64,000 bases of DNA from Lysobacter silvisoli (GCF_003382365.1 NZ_QTSU01000001.1:1674001-1738000), one strand, 5' to 3'; positions 1-8,659 are shown, counted from the first letter of the stretch. The notes: generated from the sequence alone by a model not told the origin. Program-made: numbers and translations.

Positions 1-335
1 ACCACGCGCAGGCCTTCCAGATCCACCCAGTAGTACTCGCCGTCGCGCGGCGGCGGCAGCGCCGAACGCGGCACGTAGATTTCGGTGCCGCGCAGCGCCT
101 CGACCGCGTCGCGGTCTTCTACCTGCGGCCATTGCGCGACCAGAAACTTGCCGCTTTCGCGGCCGCGTACGCCGCTGAGCTCGCGCTCGCGCCCTTGCGG
201 GTCGCGCACGATCCAGGGCTGGTAGCGGAAAATCGCGCTGCGCGGCTGGGTCCAGGACTCCAGCTTGGCTTCGCCACGAACGCCGAAGGCGCCGAGCACC
301 CTGCCCAGCAGGATGCGGCGCCCGCTATCGCTCAT
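1..335 (-). CDS. rimM: Ribosome maturation factor RimM (partial, 3' end outside window)
   Basis: RimM binds ribosomal protein S19 and helps mature the 30S subunit head. Reading the minus strand from the ATG at 335 gives [20 protein letters not shown], the typical RimM opening, with the GAFGVRGE motif at about residues 15-22. It continues through the N-terminal beta-barrel domain to [12 protein letters not shown] at the window edge, the start of the PRC-barrel domain. Only about 111 of the usual 165-175 residues are present. It lies 52 bp downstream of rpsP on the same strand, the conserved rpsP-rimM(-trmD-rplS) order, so trmD is expected just off the left edge. Confidence 0.93.
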   Translation of the reverse strand, partial: MSDSGRRILLGRVLGAFGVRGEAKLESWTQPRSAIFRYQPWIVRDPQGRERELSGVRGRESGKFLVAQWPQVEDRDAVEALRGTEIYVPRSALPPPRDGEYYWVDLEGLRV

Positions 336-387
336 CTGAGACAGACCGGAAAGGGACCGCCGCGCGCGGGGCGCGCGGCGGAGCGCC

Positions 388-645
388 TTAGGCGGCCGGA
401 GCGGCCTTGGCGGCCTGCTTGTACAGGGCGGCGACCTTGTCGGTCAGCTGCGCGCCCTGGCCCACCCAATGCTTCACGCGCTCGAGGTCGAGCTCGACCG
501 GCTTCTCGTTGCCGGTGGCAACGGGGTTGTAGTAACCGACGCGCTCGATGTTGCGGCCGTCGCGGGCGCTGCGGCTGTCGGTGACGATGATGTGGTAGAA
601 CGGACGCTTCTTGGCGCCGCCACGGGTCAGGCGGATCTTGACCAT
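388..645 (-). CDS. rpsP: 30S ribosomal protein S16
   Basis: An 85-residue protein beginning [20 protein letters not shown], diagnostic of bS16, which binds 16S rRNA early in 30S assembly. Length fits the family (about 80-90). The middle segment GYYNPVA and the tail [12 protein letters not shown] are typical, and the C-terminus ends in a short Ala-rich extension. It is the first visible gene of the rpsP-rimM operon. The 230 bp upstream up to position 876 hold no gene; they should contain the operon promoter and a hairpin belonging to the next gene. Confidence 0.98.
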   Translation of the reverse strand: MVKIRLTRGGAKKRPFYHIIVTDSRSARDGRNIERVGYYNPVATGNEKPVELDLERVKHWVGQGAQLTDKVAALYKQAAKAAPAA

Positions 646-832
646 GTTTGCTATTTCCTGTGTTGCCCAGCCGTCGGAATGACGGGGTAAGCCGGAAAGT
701 GTAACTGATTCGCGGGCTTAGGCAAAGTCGGCCGCTCCCGGCGGCGCGGATCGCCGCCCCGCCCCGCATCGGCGCGGCGGCAGGCCCCTCCCTGGACCCG
801 CCGCCCGCCCCGTCGTCTGGCCATCCCTGGCC

Positions 833-856
833 GGTCCCGCCTTCCGTGGCGGGACC
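833..856 (-). terminator. Hairpin downstream of the secreted duplicated-domain gene
   Basis: GGTCCCGCC (833-841) and GGCGGGACC (848-856) form a perfect 9-bp stem with a 6-nt loop, 20 bp beyond the stop of the minus-strand gene at 877. No clear T-run follows, so it may be a weak terminator or an mRNA 3' stabiliser. Confidence 0.5.
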
Positions 857-876
857 CGTAACGCCTCAGCCCTGGC

Positions 877-1773
877 TTACATGCCGTAACGGACGGTGCC
901 GGTCAGCGGCTTGTCCGCACCGTCGCAGAACTGCTGGAACTCCAGATGGATACCGGTCATGCGGCCGTCCAGGGAGTCGTAGCGCACCCCCTTGACCTCG
1001 ACCTGCCCGCCGCTGATCCAGGAGCAGCGCCCCCCAGTCGGGCGGTCGAACATGAACATCGGGCCGGTCGTGGTACCGATGGGCCAGGTACCGGGCTGGA
1101 TCGCCGTGCCCGGCGACGGCATCAGGTCGATGCGCCAGACGTCGCGCTGGCCGCTGACAGTCAGGTGCATGTAGCCGGTATCGCCGTTCAGCGCGAAGGT
1201 GCTGGTGTCGCCCAGATAGGTCTTCTGCTGCCCCAGCCCGACCGGGTCGTCGCCGCCGCTGACGAACTTCAGCGAGTACGGCGCGACGTTGTGGCGGATC
1301 ACCGCCGCCAGCACCGGCGCGGTGGCGTTGTCGCAGCGCTGCAGCACGGTGGCCTCCAGCGCCGCAATCCGGCCCTGGCGGTCGTACTCGACCTGCTGGA
1401 TGTGGATCTCGCCCCACAGGTCGTTGCAGCGGCGGCCGGTGTTGGCCATGTACACGAACGGCGCGCGGCCGGTGCGCAGGGTCGGATGTTCGGCGTGGTA
1501 GTAACGGCCGACCTCGAACCTGCGCTGCGTCGGCGCGCCCAGCGACACGTACCAGTGATCGTCGTCGCGCGCGACGGTCATGCGGATGGAGTGCGCATCG
1601 CCTTCGAAGGTCATGGCCGAGTCGGTGTCGGTAAAGACCGCGGACTGGCCGAGACCGACCGGATCGCCGTCCTGGCTGGTGGTGGAAAACACCGTCTCCG
1701 CCTGCGCGGAAACGGCGAACAAACCCGCGAACGCGAGGGCGATGGCGGTGCAACGGCGGAACGTCTTCGTCAT
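877..1773 (-). CDS. Secreted protein of unknown function with a duplicated domain
   Basis: I do not recognise the family. From the ATG at 1773, which has AGGAGAG 6-7 bases upstream, it encodes 298 residues. A signal peptide is visible (MTKTFRR, a hydrophobic core, then SAQA cleavage near residue 25). The mature part has two similar halves: each opens with a DPVGLGQ motif (QDGDPVGLGQ early, GGDDPVGLGQ mid-protein), followed by a strand-rich segment and a late RC or C residue, suggesting duplicated beta domains with cysteines that could form disulfides. A longer start at 1806 lacks a signal-peptide-like beginning. It stands alone between rpsP and ffh and is probably periplasmic or secreted. Confidence 0.75.
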   Translation of the reverse strand: MTKTFRRCTAIALAFAGLFAVSAQAETVFSTTSQDGDPVGLGQSAVFTDTDSAMTFEGDAHSIRMTVARDDDHWYVSLGAPTQRRFEVGRYYHAEHPTLRTGRAPFVYMANTGRRCNDLWGEIHIQQVEYDRQGRIAALEATVLQRCDNATAPVLAAVIRHNVAPYSLKFVSGGDDPVGLGQQKTYLGDTSTFALNGDTGYMHLTVSGQRDVWRIDLMPSPGTAIQPGTWPIGTTTGPMFMFDRPTGGRCSWISGGQVEVKGVRYDSLDGRMTGIHLEFQQFCDGADKPLTGTVRYGM

Positions 1774-2073
1774 GGGCACTTCTCTCCTTGATGGCGGCCG
1801 CGGCACCCTTCCCCGGGGCAGCGCGGCCGATGGCGAACCCGCCGGCGCGAGCGCGCCGGCGGCCAGTCGGTGGCGACTGTGCAGCGCGTGGCGGTCCTGC
1901 CTTGCGCTGCCGGACTATGATCGGCTTCGGCCGTCTCCCTCATCGAGACGGCGCGCGCCGTTGGTCTGGCGATGCGCGGTGAACGCCATCGCAGCGGGCG
2001 ATACGGCGTTGGTGTACCCATGCGGCAGGCGTTGGCGCGGCCAAAGCCGGTCGCCGGAATTCGATCGGAATCG

Positions 2074-2222
2074 GGTCGCGGCTCACGCCGCTCCTACCCC
2101 AAAGCGGAGCGATCGGCTTCTGTGGGAGCGGCGTGAGCCGCGATTCGATTCGAGGCCGAACTCCGCTTGCGATGCGTTCGCAGTTGCCGCGTTTCGCGAT
2201 CGCGGCTCACGCCGCTCCCACA
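2074..2222. repeat. Cluster of three REP-like palindromic elements
   Basis: Three copies of the window's dominant palindromic core (GGAGCGGCGTGAGCCGCGA or its complement) lie at about 2074-2100 (minus sense), 2121-2143 (plus) and 2194-2222 (minus), so neighbouring copies face each other and can pair. They sit in the 530-bp non-coding gap 1774-2304 between the secreted-protein gene and ffh; apart from these and the ffh terminator I see nothing else in the gap. Confidence 0.8.
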
Positions 2223-2254
2223 GAGATCAAAAGCAGGCTGGGCGACGGAAAACG

Positions 2255-2280
2255 AAAACGGCGGCCGAGGCCGCCGTTTT
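2255..2280 (-). terminator. Terminator of ffh
   Basis: AAAACGGCGGCC (2255-2266) pairs perfectly with GGCCGCCGTTTT (2269-2280). On the minus strand the stem ends in TTTT and lies 25 bp past the ffh stop codon. The symmetry makes it bidirectional. Confidence 0.85.
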
Positions 2281-2304
2281 CCTTCGCGCGATGGTGCTCC
2301 GCGA

Positions 2305-3675
2305 TCAGCGGAACGGCATGCCGCCGCCGCGGCCGCCCATCATGCCGCGCATGCCCCGCATCAGGCCCTTCATGCCGCCGCCGGAGAGCTTGCTCATCAT
2401 CTTTTCCATTTGCTGGAACTGCTTCATGAGCTTGTTGACGTCGGCCGGGGTCATGCCGGCGCCCTTGGCGATGCGCGCGCGGCGCGAGCCGTTGAGCAGG
2501 GCCGGGTTGCGCCGCTCCTTCTTGGTCATCGAGTTGATGATCGCGACCATGCGCGGCACTTCCTTGCCGGTGACCTGGTTCTTGACCGCATCGGGAATCT
2601 GGCCCATGCCCGGCAGCTTGTCCATGAGCCCGTGCAGGCCGCCCATGTTCTGCATCTGCTCGAGCTGGTCCTTCATGTCGTTGAGGTCGAACTTCTTGCC
2701 CTTGGCGACCTTCTCGGCGAGCTTCTGCGCCTTGTCCTTGTCGACCTGCTGCTCGACCTGCTCCACCAGCGACAGCACGTCGCCCATGTCCAGGATGCGG
2801 CTGGCGACGCGGTCGGGATGGAACACGTCCAGGCCGTCGGGCTTTTCGCCCACGCCGATGAACTTGATCGGCTTGCCGGTGATGTAGCGCACCGACAGCG
2901 CGGCGCCGCCGCGCGCGTCGCCGTCGGTCTTGGTCAGGACCACGCCGGTCAGCGGCAGCGCTTCGCTGAAGTGCTTGGCGGTGACCGCGGCGTCCTGGCC
3001 GGTCATGGAGTCGACCACGAACAGCGTTTCCACCGGCGTCACCGCCGCATGCAGCGCCTTGATCTCGGCCATCATCGCCGCGTCGATGCTGGTGCGGCCG
3101 GCGGTGTCGACGATCAGCACGTCGACGTAGGACTTGCGCGCGTCGTCGATGGCCGCCTTGACGATGGCTTCGGGCTTCTGCTCGGGCGCGGACGGGAAGA
3201 ACAGCACGTCCACTTGCTCGGCCAGGGTCTTGAGCTGCTCGATCGCGGCCGGGCGGTAGACGTCGGCCGACACCACCATGACCTTCTTCTTGCGGCGTTC
3301 CTTCAGGTGCTTGGCGAGCTTGCCCACGGTGGTGGTCTTGCCCGCGCCCTGCAGGCCGGCCATCAGGATCACCGCCGGCGCCGGCACGTTGAGGTTCAGA
3401 TCGGCGGCCTGCGAGCCCATCACCGCGGTGAGCTCGTCGCGCACGACCTTGATCAGGGCCTGGCCGGGGGTCAGCGACTTGAGCACTTCCTGGCCGACCG
3501 CGCGCACCTTGATGCGCTCGATCAGGGCCTGCACCACCGGCAGGGCCACGTCGGCCTCGAGCAGGGCGATGCGCACCTCGCGGGTGGCCTCGCGGATGTT
3601 CTCTTCGGTCAGACGGCCGCGGCCGCGCAGGCGCTCGATGGTGCCGGACAGGCGTTGGGTCAGGGATTCGAACAT
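2305..3675 (-). CDS. ffh: Signal recognition particle protein Ffh (SRP54)
   Basis: GTPase of the signal recognition particle; with 4.5S RNA it delivers nascent membrane proteins to FtsY and the Sec translocon. The start is the ATG at 3675 (MFESLTQRLSGT), giving 456 residues, the normal length; upstream in-frame codons read into repeat DNA. The N domain is followed by the G domain with P-loop GLQGAGKTTTVGKLAKHL (about residues 100-117), DTAGR and TKTDGDARGG. The methionine-rich M domain (from about residue 300) contains repeated Met clusters and ends in a Gly/Met-rich tail (GGGMPFR). It is transcribed away from the CcsA-like gene, with a strong terminator behind it. Confidence 0.98.
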   Translation of the reverse strand: MFESLTQRLSGTIERLRGRGRLTEENIREATREVRIALLEADVALPVVQALIERIKVRAVGQEVLKSLTPGQALIKVVRDELTAVMGSQAADLNLNVPAPAVILMAGLQGAGKTTTVGKLAKHLKERRKKKVMVVSADVYRPAAIEQLKTLAEQVDVLFFPSAPEQKPEAIVKAAIDDARKSYVDVLIVDTAGRTSIDAAMMAEIKALHAAVTPVETLFVVDSMTGQDAAVTAKHFSEALPLTGVVLTKTDGDARGGAALSVRYITGKPIKFIGVGEKPDGLDVFHPDRVASRILDMGDVLSLVEQVEQQVDKDKAQKLAEKVAKGKKFDLNDMKDQLEQMQNMGGLHGLMDKLPGMGQIPDAVKNQVTGKEVPRMVAIINSMTKKERRNPALLNGSRRARIAKGAGMTPADVNKLMKQFQQMEKMMSKLSGGGMKGLMRGMRGMMGGRGGGMPFR

Positions 3676-3772
3676 GGGCGGAGCGGCTGCTGGACGTCGG
3701 GGGCGGCAAGTATACCGGCCCGGCCGGGCGGCGCTGGGGGCGGCCAGGAACGAGGCAGCGCGGGCGCTCTGG

Positions 3773-3792
3773 ATCCCCGCGTTCGCGGGGAT
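3773..3792. repeat. Short palindromic intergenic repeat
   Basis: ATCCCCGCG-TT-CGCGGGGAT is a perfect 9-bp inverted repeat followed by GACGG. This CCCCGCG/CGCGGGG-ATGACG pattern is a familiar dispersed intergenic palindrome in Xanthomonadaceae and related genomes (recalled, not searched). It lies in the 195-bp divergent gap between ffh and the CcsA-like gene. Confidence 0.55.
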
Positions 3793-3870
3793 GACGGATC
3801 GAAGCGGCGCGGCCTCTACAGATCGCCCATCGCGAATCACCAATCCCGGCACTTATGCCACACTGCGGCG

Positions 3871-4659
3871 ATGACAATCGTTCTCATTGCCGTCGCCCTC
3901 TACCTGATCGCCGCCGGCCTGCTGGTGGCGGCGGTGCGTCGCGACGGCGGCCGCAAGGCGCGGCTGTGGCTGCTGCCGGCGGATCTGGCGGTGCTGCTGC
4001 ACGGCGCGGCCCACCTGACGGCCTGGCAGCTCGCCGGCGGCACCGACCTGCATTTCTTCGCCGCGCTGTCGCTGGTGGGGCTGGGCATGGCCGCGCTGAC
4101 CGCGATCGTCGGTGCGTCCGGGCGCATGGCCGCGCTGGGCGTGGTGGTGTTCCCGCTGGCCGCGCTGGCCCTGCTCGGCTACCAGTGGTACGGCCATCGC
4201 CTCGCCGAGCCATTGGACTGGCGCCTGCAACTGCATGCCTGGTTCGCACTGCTGGCTTACGCCACCCTGGCCGTGGCCGCGCTGCTGGCGGTGATGCTGT
4301 GGCTGCAGGAACGCGCGCTGCGCCGGCGCGAGTTCCACGGCTGGCTGCGCGCGCTGCCGCCGCTGGTGGAACTGGAGACGCTGCTGTTCCGCACCATCGC
4401 GGTCGGCTTCGTGCTGCTCAGCGCGACCTTGCTGACCGGCCTGCTGTTCGTGGAGAACCTGCTGGCCCAGCACCTGGTGCACAAGACCGCGCTCAGCGTG
4501 CTGTCGTGGCTGGCCTTCGGCGGCCTGCTGCTGGGGCGCTGGCGCTACGGCTGGCGCGGCGTGACCGCGGTGCGCTGGACCCTGGCGGCGATGGCGCTGC
4601 TGGTGCTGGCCTTCTTCGGCAGCAAGTTCGTGCTGGAACTGGTGCTGCGCCGGACCTGA
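3871..4659 (+). CDS. CcsA/YpjD-family cytochrome c biogenesis-type membrane protein
   Basis: 262 residues, almost wholly hydrophobic, with about eight predicted membrane segments. The family signature is visible: a conserved histidine-bearing segment (DWRLQLHAWFALLAYATLA, about residues 110-128) and a second histidine near HKTALSVLSWLAFGGLL. These are the CcsA-type haem-handling features, although the WWD motif of true CcsA is not seen. That fits the shorter YpjD/CorE branch usually found next to ffh in gammaproteobacteria, as here. The ATG at 3871 was chosen because translation begins directly with a membrane segment (MTIVLIAVALYLIAAG). The role in the cell is not established for this branch. 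Confidence 0.85.
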   Translation: MTIVLIAVALYLIAAGLLVAAVRRDGGRKARLWLLPADLAVLLHGAAHLTAWQLAGGTDLHFFAALSLVGLGMAALTAIVGASGRMAALGVVVFPLAALALLGYQWYGHRLAEPLDWRLQLHAWFALLAYATLAVAALLAVMLWLQERALRRREFHGWLRALPPLVELETLLFRTIAVGFVLLSATLLTGLLFVENLLAQHLVHKTALSVLSWLAFGGLLLGRWRYGWRGVTAVRWTLAAMALLVLAFFGSKFVLELVLRRT

Positions 4660-4677
4660 TCTGCTGCGGGGTTTTCG

Positions 4678-5343
4678 ATGCTGGAGTGGCTGCGCTCTCT
4701 TTCGCCGCGCACCGAATTCGTCGCGGTGATCGCGCTGGCCTTCGGCTGGGCGATCGTCAGCAGCACCGCCAGCGTATTGGCCGGACCGCCGCCGCCCGCC
4801 GCCGCGCCGGAATTCACCGCCGGCGGCTTGTGGGGCATCGTGTTCCTCGAAGTGATGACGCTGGCGCTGCTCACCGTGTTGCTGAGCGCTCGCGGCTGGA
4901 CCTGGCCGCAGCTGAGCCGGCCCTGGGCGCAATCGGACCTGCTGATCGGGCCGGCCCTGTTGGTCACCGCCTACCTCAGCTACGCCTTGCTCGCGACCTT
5001 GGCCAGCCACAGCGGCGTCGCCTTGCGCGAGCCCACGTTCGAACACGGCGTGGGCTGGGCCGCGGTGCTCGGGGTATCGGTGGTCAACGGCTTCTATGAG
5101 GAAGCCCTGGTCTGCGCCTACGTGATCGTGGCGCTGCGCGAGCGCTGGGGCCTGTGGCCGGCGATCCACGCCAGCACCGCCATCCGCACGGCCTACCACC
5201 TCTACCAGGGCAGCGCCGGGGTGCTGTTCATCGTGCCGTTGGGGCTGATCTTCGCCGGCTGGTACGCGAGAACAGGGCGGCTGTGGCCGTTGATCCTGGC
5301 CCATGTGCTGGCCGACGCGCTGGCTTTGTCGGTCATGGCGTGA
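4678..5343 (+). CDS. CPBP-family intramembrane metalloprotease-like protein
   Basis: 221 residues, 18 bp behind the CcsA-like gene and likely in its operon. About six membrane segments. The CPBP (Abi/Rce1-like) glutamates are present as YEEALVCAYV (about residues 140-149), followed by RTAYHLYQG (about 164-172) and HVLADAL near the C-terminus, corresponding to the EExxxR, FxxxH and HxxxD/N motifs. The arginine of EExxxR is replaced by cysteine, so activity is uncertain. Family members cleave prenylated or peptide substrates in the membrane; the substrate here is unknown. Confidence 0.82.
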   Translation: MLEWLRSLSPRTEFVAVIALAFGWAIVSSTASVLAGPPPPAAAPEFTAGGLWGIVFLEVMTLALLTVLLSARGWTWPQLSRPWAQSDLLIGPALLVTAYLSYALLATLASHSGVALREPTFEHGVGWAAVLGVSVVNGFYEEALVCAYVIVALRERWGLWPAIHASTAIRTAYHLYQGSAGVLFIVPLGLIFAGWYARTGRLWPLILAHVLADALALSVMA

Positions 5344-5462
5344 CCGGCCGGGGCCCGAACAGCGCCCCAGGAATCCGTTCTAATTCGTTGAATTATCAGA
5401 ATTTAATCATTAAACGCCGCCGCCGGGGCGGCGCGCATGCCTGCCTGCGACACGCCGTTCCA

Positions 5463-5511
5463 TTGCAATAACAATATTTGCATTGACAACTATTGCATGG
5501 GGTAGCAATAT
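5463..5511 (+). promoter_or_regulatory. Promoter/operator region of the MarR-efflux operon
   Basis: An AT-rich island in otherwise GC-rich DNA. TTGCAATA (5463-5470) is inverted against TATTGCAT (5491-5498), with a further TTTGCA between them; such TTGCAAT half-sites are typical of MarR operators. A consensus -35 TTGACA (5483-5488) and a weak -10 CAATAT (5506-5511) with 17-bp spacing overlap these sites, consistent with autorepression. The predicted transcript start falls next to the ATG at 5520. Confidence 0.6.
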
Positions 5512-5519
5512 GCCGCCCC

Positions 5520-5975
5520 ATGAAGACCGTCCCCACCCCCGCCTGCAGCGGCTCCACCCTGGGCCTGCTGTTCCGCCAGGTCCGCGACGCCATGTGGGCG
5601 CAGATGGAACGCGAACTGGCCGCCGCCGGCCACGAGCTGACTTTCAGCCAGTACATCACCCTGAAGAAGCTCGCCGACGGCACCGCCGGCGTCACCGACC
5701 TGGCCCGCGCCGCCGAGCTCAACCCCGGCGCCATGACCCGGTTGCTGGACAAGCTCGAAGCCCGCGGCCTGGTCGAGCGCGTGGCCGATCCGTCGGATCG
5801 TCGCGCCTTGAACATCCATCTGACCGATGCCGGCCTCGTCATTTGGCAGGACATCAACAAATGTGGTCAGCGCGTACGCGAGCGCGCGCTCAGCGGCATG
5901 AGCGACCACGAACGCGAACAGCTCACGCGCCTGCTCGAACAGGTGCGCGACAACCTCACCCCTTCCGATGCCTGA
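5520..5975 (+). CDS. MarR-family transcriptional repressor of the adjacent efflux pump
   Basis: 151 residues. The winged helix-turn-helix is visible from GVTDLARAAELNPGAMTRLL (about residues 58-77) through the wing (VADPSDRRALNIHLT), then the dimerisation helices. It is the first gene of a MarR-OMF-HlyD-MFS locus, so it most likely senses a toxic ligand (phenolic or drug) and derepresses the pump. I chose the ATG at 5520; a TTG at 5493 would add nine residues but lies inside the -35/-10 region. There is no Shine-Dalgarno before 5520, in line with a leaderless or nearly leaderless mRNA. Confidence 0.9.
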   Translation: MKTVPTPACSGSTLGLLFRQVRDAMWAQMERELAAAGHELTFSQYITLKKLADGTAGVTDLARAAELNPGAMTRLLDKLEARGLVERVADPSDRRALNIHLTDAGLVIWQDINKCGQRVRERALSGMSDHEREQLTRLLEQVRDNLTPSDA

Positions 5976-5978
5976 GCC

Positions 5979-7478
5979 ATGACCCTCCCCGCCCCCGCGC
6001 GCCGCTTGTGGCGCCCCGCCCTGACCGCCCTGGCCGCCGCGCTGATCCTGGCCGGCTGCGCCAGCAGCCGCGGCCTGTCCCCCGAAGGCCGTCCGCTGGA
6101 CGCCGATGCGCTGCACAGCGAGCGCAGCCTCGGCGCCTACGCGGTGTCCGACGCCGCGTTCCCCAAGCAAGACTGGTGGACCGCGTTGGGCGACCCGCAG
6201 TTGGACGCGCTGATCGCGCAAGCCCTGGCCGGCACGCCCAGCCTGGATGCGGCCGACGCGCGCGTGCGCCAGGCCATCGCCCAGGCCGGCCTGGCCGACG
6301 CCGCGCGTAAAGCCACGGTCGGCGCCGGTGCGCAGTACGCCGGCGTGCGCGTGCCCGAGACGGTGGCGCCGGAACCGCTGGGCGGCCACTACAGTGGCGT
6401 GGAGCTGCTGACGTTGAGCTTCAAGTACAGCCCCGACCTGTGGGGCGGCCACCGCGCGCGCTGGCAGGCGGCGCTGGGTCAGGCGCGCGCGGCCGAAGTC
6501 GAAGCGCAGGCCGCCCGCCTCACGCTTTCGGCCAACATCGCCCGCGCCTATGTGTCGCTGGCGCAGGCGCATGCCGCGCAGGACGTGGCCCGCGCCGAGC
6601 AGGCGCGCGCCAAGCAACTGCTCGACCTGGGCCGCCAGCGCGTCAAGGCCGGCCTGGACAACCAATTGCAGATCCGCAACGCGGAAAGTTCGGTCGCCTC
6701 GGCCGAGCAGCAGGCACAGGCCGCGCAGCAGCAGATCGACGCCACCCGCAACGCCATCGCCGCGCTGATGGGCCAGGGCCCCGACCGCGGCCTGAGCATC
6801 GCCGCGCCGGCGCTGTTGAACGCGCCGGTGCCGCAGATTCCGGCCGTGGCCTCCAGCGAACTGCTGGGCCACCGCCCCGACGTGGTCGCCGCGCGCTGGC
6901 GCGTGGAAGCGGCCGCGCACGGCATCGACGCGAGCAAGGCCGAGTTCTATCCCACGGTGAACCTCAGCGCGATGATCGGCCTGGCCTCCGGTGGCCTGTC
7001 CGACCTGTTCACCGGCGACGCGTTGCTGGTGCAGGGCGGCCCGGCGATCAGCCTGCCGATCTTCGACGGCGGCCGCCTGCGCAACCAGCTGGCCAAGAGC
7101 GACGCCGACTTCGACCTGGCCGTGGCCGACTACAACCAGAGCCTGGTGGGCGCGCTGCGCGACGTCGCCGACGCGCTGCAATCGGCGCGTTCGCTGGACG
7201 CGCAGCTGGTCTCGGCGCAACGCGCGCGCGACGCCGCGCAGTCGGCCTGGCAACTGGCCGCCGCGCGCTATCGCGGCGGCCTGGGCACCCAGCTCGACGT
7301 GCTCTCGGCGCAACGCCCGCTGCTGCAGCTGGATCAGCAGATCGCCGCGCTGCGCGCGCAACGCTACGCCGCGGCGATCGAACTCGATCGCGCGCTGGGC
7401 GGCGGGCTCAGCCTGACCTCTCCTACTTCCGACATCTCCGCTCTTACTCAGTCCGACCTCAAGGCCTCCACGCCATGA
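5979..7478 (+). CDS. Outer-membrane efflux factor, NodT-type lipoprotein
   Basis: 499 residues, starting 3 bp after the MarR stop. A lipoprotein signal is clear: hydrophobic stretch then LILAGCASS, with the lipidated cysteine near residue 27. The remainder shows the two-fold OEP/TolC pattern: DWWTALGDPQLDALIAQALAG, a long Ala/Gln-rich coiled-coil, then the repeat GHRPDVVAARWRVEAAAHG and a second hairpin ending in a coiled coil. It forms the trimeric outer-membrane and periplasmic duct of the tripartite pump with the HlyD adaptor and the 14-TM transporter encoded next. Its stop overlaps the next ATG (ATGA), indicating translational coupling. Confidence 0.95.
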   Translation: MTLPAPARRLWRPALTALAAALILAGCASSRGLSPEGRPLDADALHSERSLGAYAVSDAAFPKQDWWTALGDPQLDALIAQALAGTPSLDAADARVRQAIAQAGLADAARKATVGAGAQYAGVRVPETVAPEPLGGHYSGVELLTLSFKYSPDLWGGHRARWQAALGQARAAEVEAQAARLTLSANIARAYVSLAQAHAAQDVARAEQARAKQLLDLGRQRVKAGLDNQLQIRNAESSVASAEQQAQAAQQQIDATRNAIAALMGQGPDRGLSIAAPALLNAPVPQIPAVASSELLGHRPDVVAARWRVEAAAHGIDASKAEFYPTVNLSAMIGLASGGLSDLFTGDALLVQGGPAISLPIFDGGRLRNQLAKSDADFDLAVADYNQSLVGALRDVADALQSARSLDAQLVSAQRARDAAQSAWQLAAARYRGGLGTQLDVLSAQRPLLQLDQQIAALRAQRYAAAIELDRALGGGLSLTSPTSDISALTQSDLKASTP

Positions 7479-8659
7479 CCACCGAAATCAATCCGCAAGC
7501 CGCCGCCCCGGCGGCCGCCGGCAACGGCAAGCGCCGCAAGTTCCTGCTCCTCCTGCTGGCCGTGGTGATCGTCGCCGCGATCGCCTGGACCGCGTGGTAC
7601 CTGCTGGTCGCGCGCTGGCACCAGGGCACCGACGACGCCTACGTGCAGGGCAACATCGTCGCCATCACTCCGCAGTCCGTCGGCACCGTGGTCGGCATCG
7701 GCGCCGACGACGGCATGAAGGTCCAGGCCGGCCAGGTGCTGGTGCAGCTGGACCCCAACGATGCCCAGGTCGCCTACGAACAAGCCGTGGCCAACCTGGC
7801 CAACACGGTGCGCCAGGTGCGCGGCCTGTACAGCGCGGTCGACGCCGGCCAGGCCGACCTGAGCGCGCGCGAAGTCGCGGTGCAGAAGGCCCGCGCCGAC
7901 GTGAAGCGCCGCGAAGGCCTGGTCGCCACCGGCGCGGTCTCGGCCGAAGAACTGGCGCACGCACGCGACGAGCTGGCCGCGGCCGAAGCCTCGCTGTCGT
8001 CCTCGCGCGGCACCCTGTCACGCAACCGCGCCCTGGTCGACGCCACCACCCTGGCCAAGCAGCCGCAGGTGGCCGCCGCCGCCGCGCAACTGCGCCAGGC
8101 CTACCTCAACCTGCAGCGCGCGGCGATCGTCGCGCCGGTCTCGGGCTACGTCGCCAAGCGCAACGTGCAGCTGGGCCAGCGCGTGCAGCCGGGCGCCACC
8201 CTGATGACCGTGGTGCCGCTGGAACAGGTATGGGTGGACGCCAACTTCAAGGAAACCCAGCTCAACGACATGCGCATCGGCCAGCCGGTGGAACTGCATT
8301 CGGATCTCTACGGCAGCGACGTGGCTTACCAGGGCAAGGTCGCCGCGATCGGCATGGGTACCGGCAGCGCCTTCGCCCTGCTGCCGGCGCAGAACGCCAG
8401 CGGCAACTGGATCAAGATCGTGCAGCGCGTGCCGGTGCGCATCGAAGTGGACCGCAAGCAGGTCGCCGAGCATCCGCTGCGCCTGGGCCTGAGCATGCAC
8501 GTGGACGTGGACATCCACGACCGCGACGGCGCCATGCTGTCGACCGCGCCGCCGTCCAAGCCGGTGCTGACCACCGATGCCTACGCCAAGCAACTGGCCG
8601 ACGCCGACGCGCTGATCGAAAAGATCGTCAACCAGAACCTGCCCGGCCGCCACGGCTGA
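7475..8659 (+). CDS. HlyD/EmrA-family periplasmic adaptor of the efflux pump
   Basis: 394 residues. A cytoplasmic N-terminus, a single membrane helix (about residues 23-43), then the EmrA-type layout: beta-barrel/lipoyl segment with GTDDAYVQGNIVAITPQSVG, a long Ala/Gln/Glu coiled-coil hairpin (about 95-190), the second lipoyl half (IVAPVSGYVAKRNVQLGQRV) and a barrel containing VDANFKETQLNDMRIGQPV, the latter a hallmark of EmrA. It links the inner-membrane EmrB-like protein to the outer-membrane factor. Start ATG overlaps the preceding stop. Confidence 0.95.
   Translation: MTTEINPQAAAPAAAGNGKRRKFLLLLLAVVIVAAIAWTAWYLLVARWHQGTDDAYVQGNIVAITPQSVGTVVGIGADDGMKVQAGQVLVQLDPNDAQVAYEQAVANLANTVRQVRGLYSAVDAGQADLSAREVAVQKARADVKRREGLVATGAVSAEELAHARDELAAAEASLSSSRGTLSRNRALVDATTLAKQPQVAAAAAQLRQAYLNLQRAAIVAPVSGYVAKRNVQLGQRVQPGATLMTVVPLEQVWVDANFKETQLNDMRIGQPVELHSDLYGSDVAYQGKVAAIGMGTGSAFALLPAQNASGNWIKIVQRVPVRIEVDRKQVAEHPLRLGLSMHVDVDIHDRDGAMLSTAPPSKPVLTTDAYAKQLADADALIEKIVNQNLPGRHG

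Noticed and set aside
2167-4659. An 830-residue frame seemingly fusing repeat DNA, an antisense ffh segment and the CcsA-like protein
   Set aside because: Only the last 262 residues are real; the upstream part is antisense to ffh. The true start is the ATG at 3871.
5493-5519. TTG start adding nine residues to the MarR protein
   Set aside because: It lies between the likely -35 and -10 elements, so it should not be in the mRNA.
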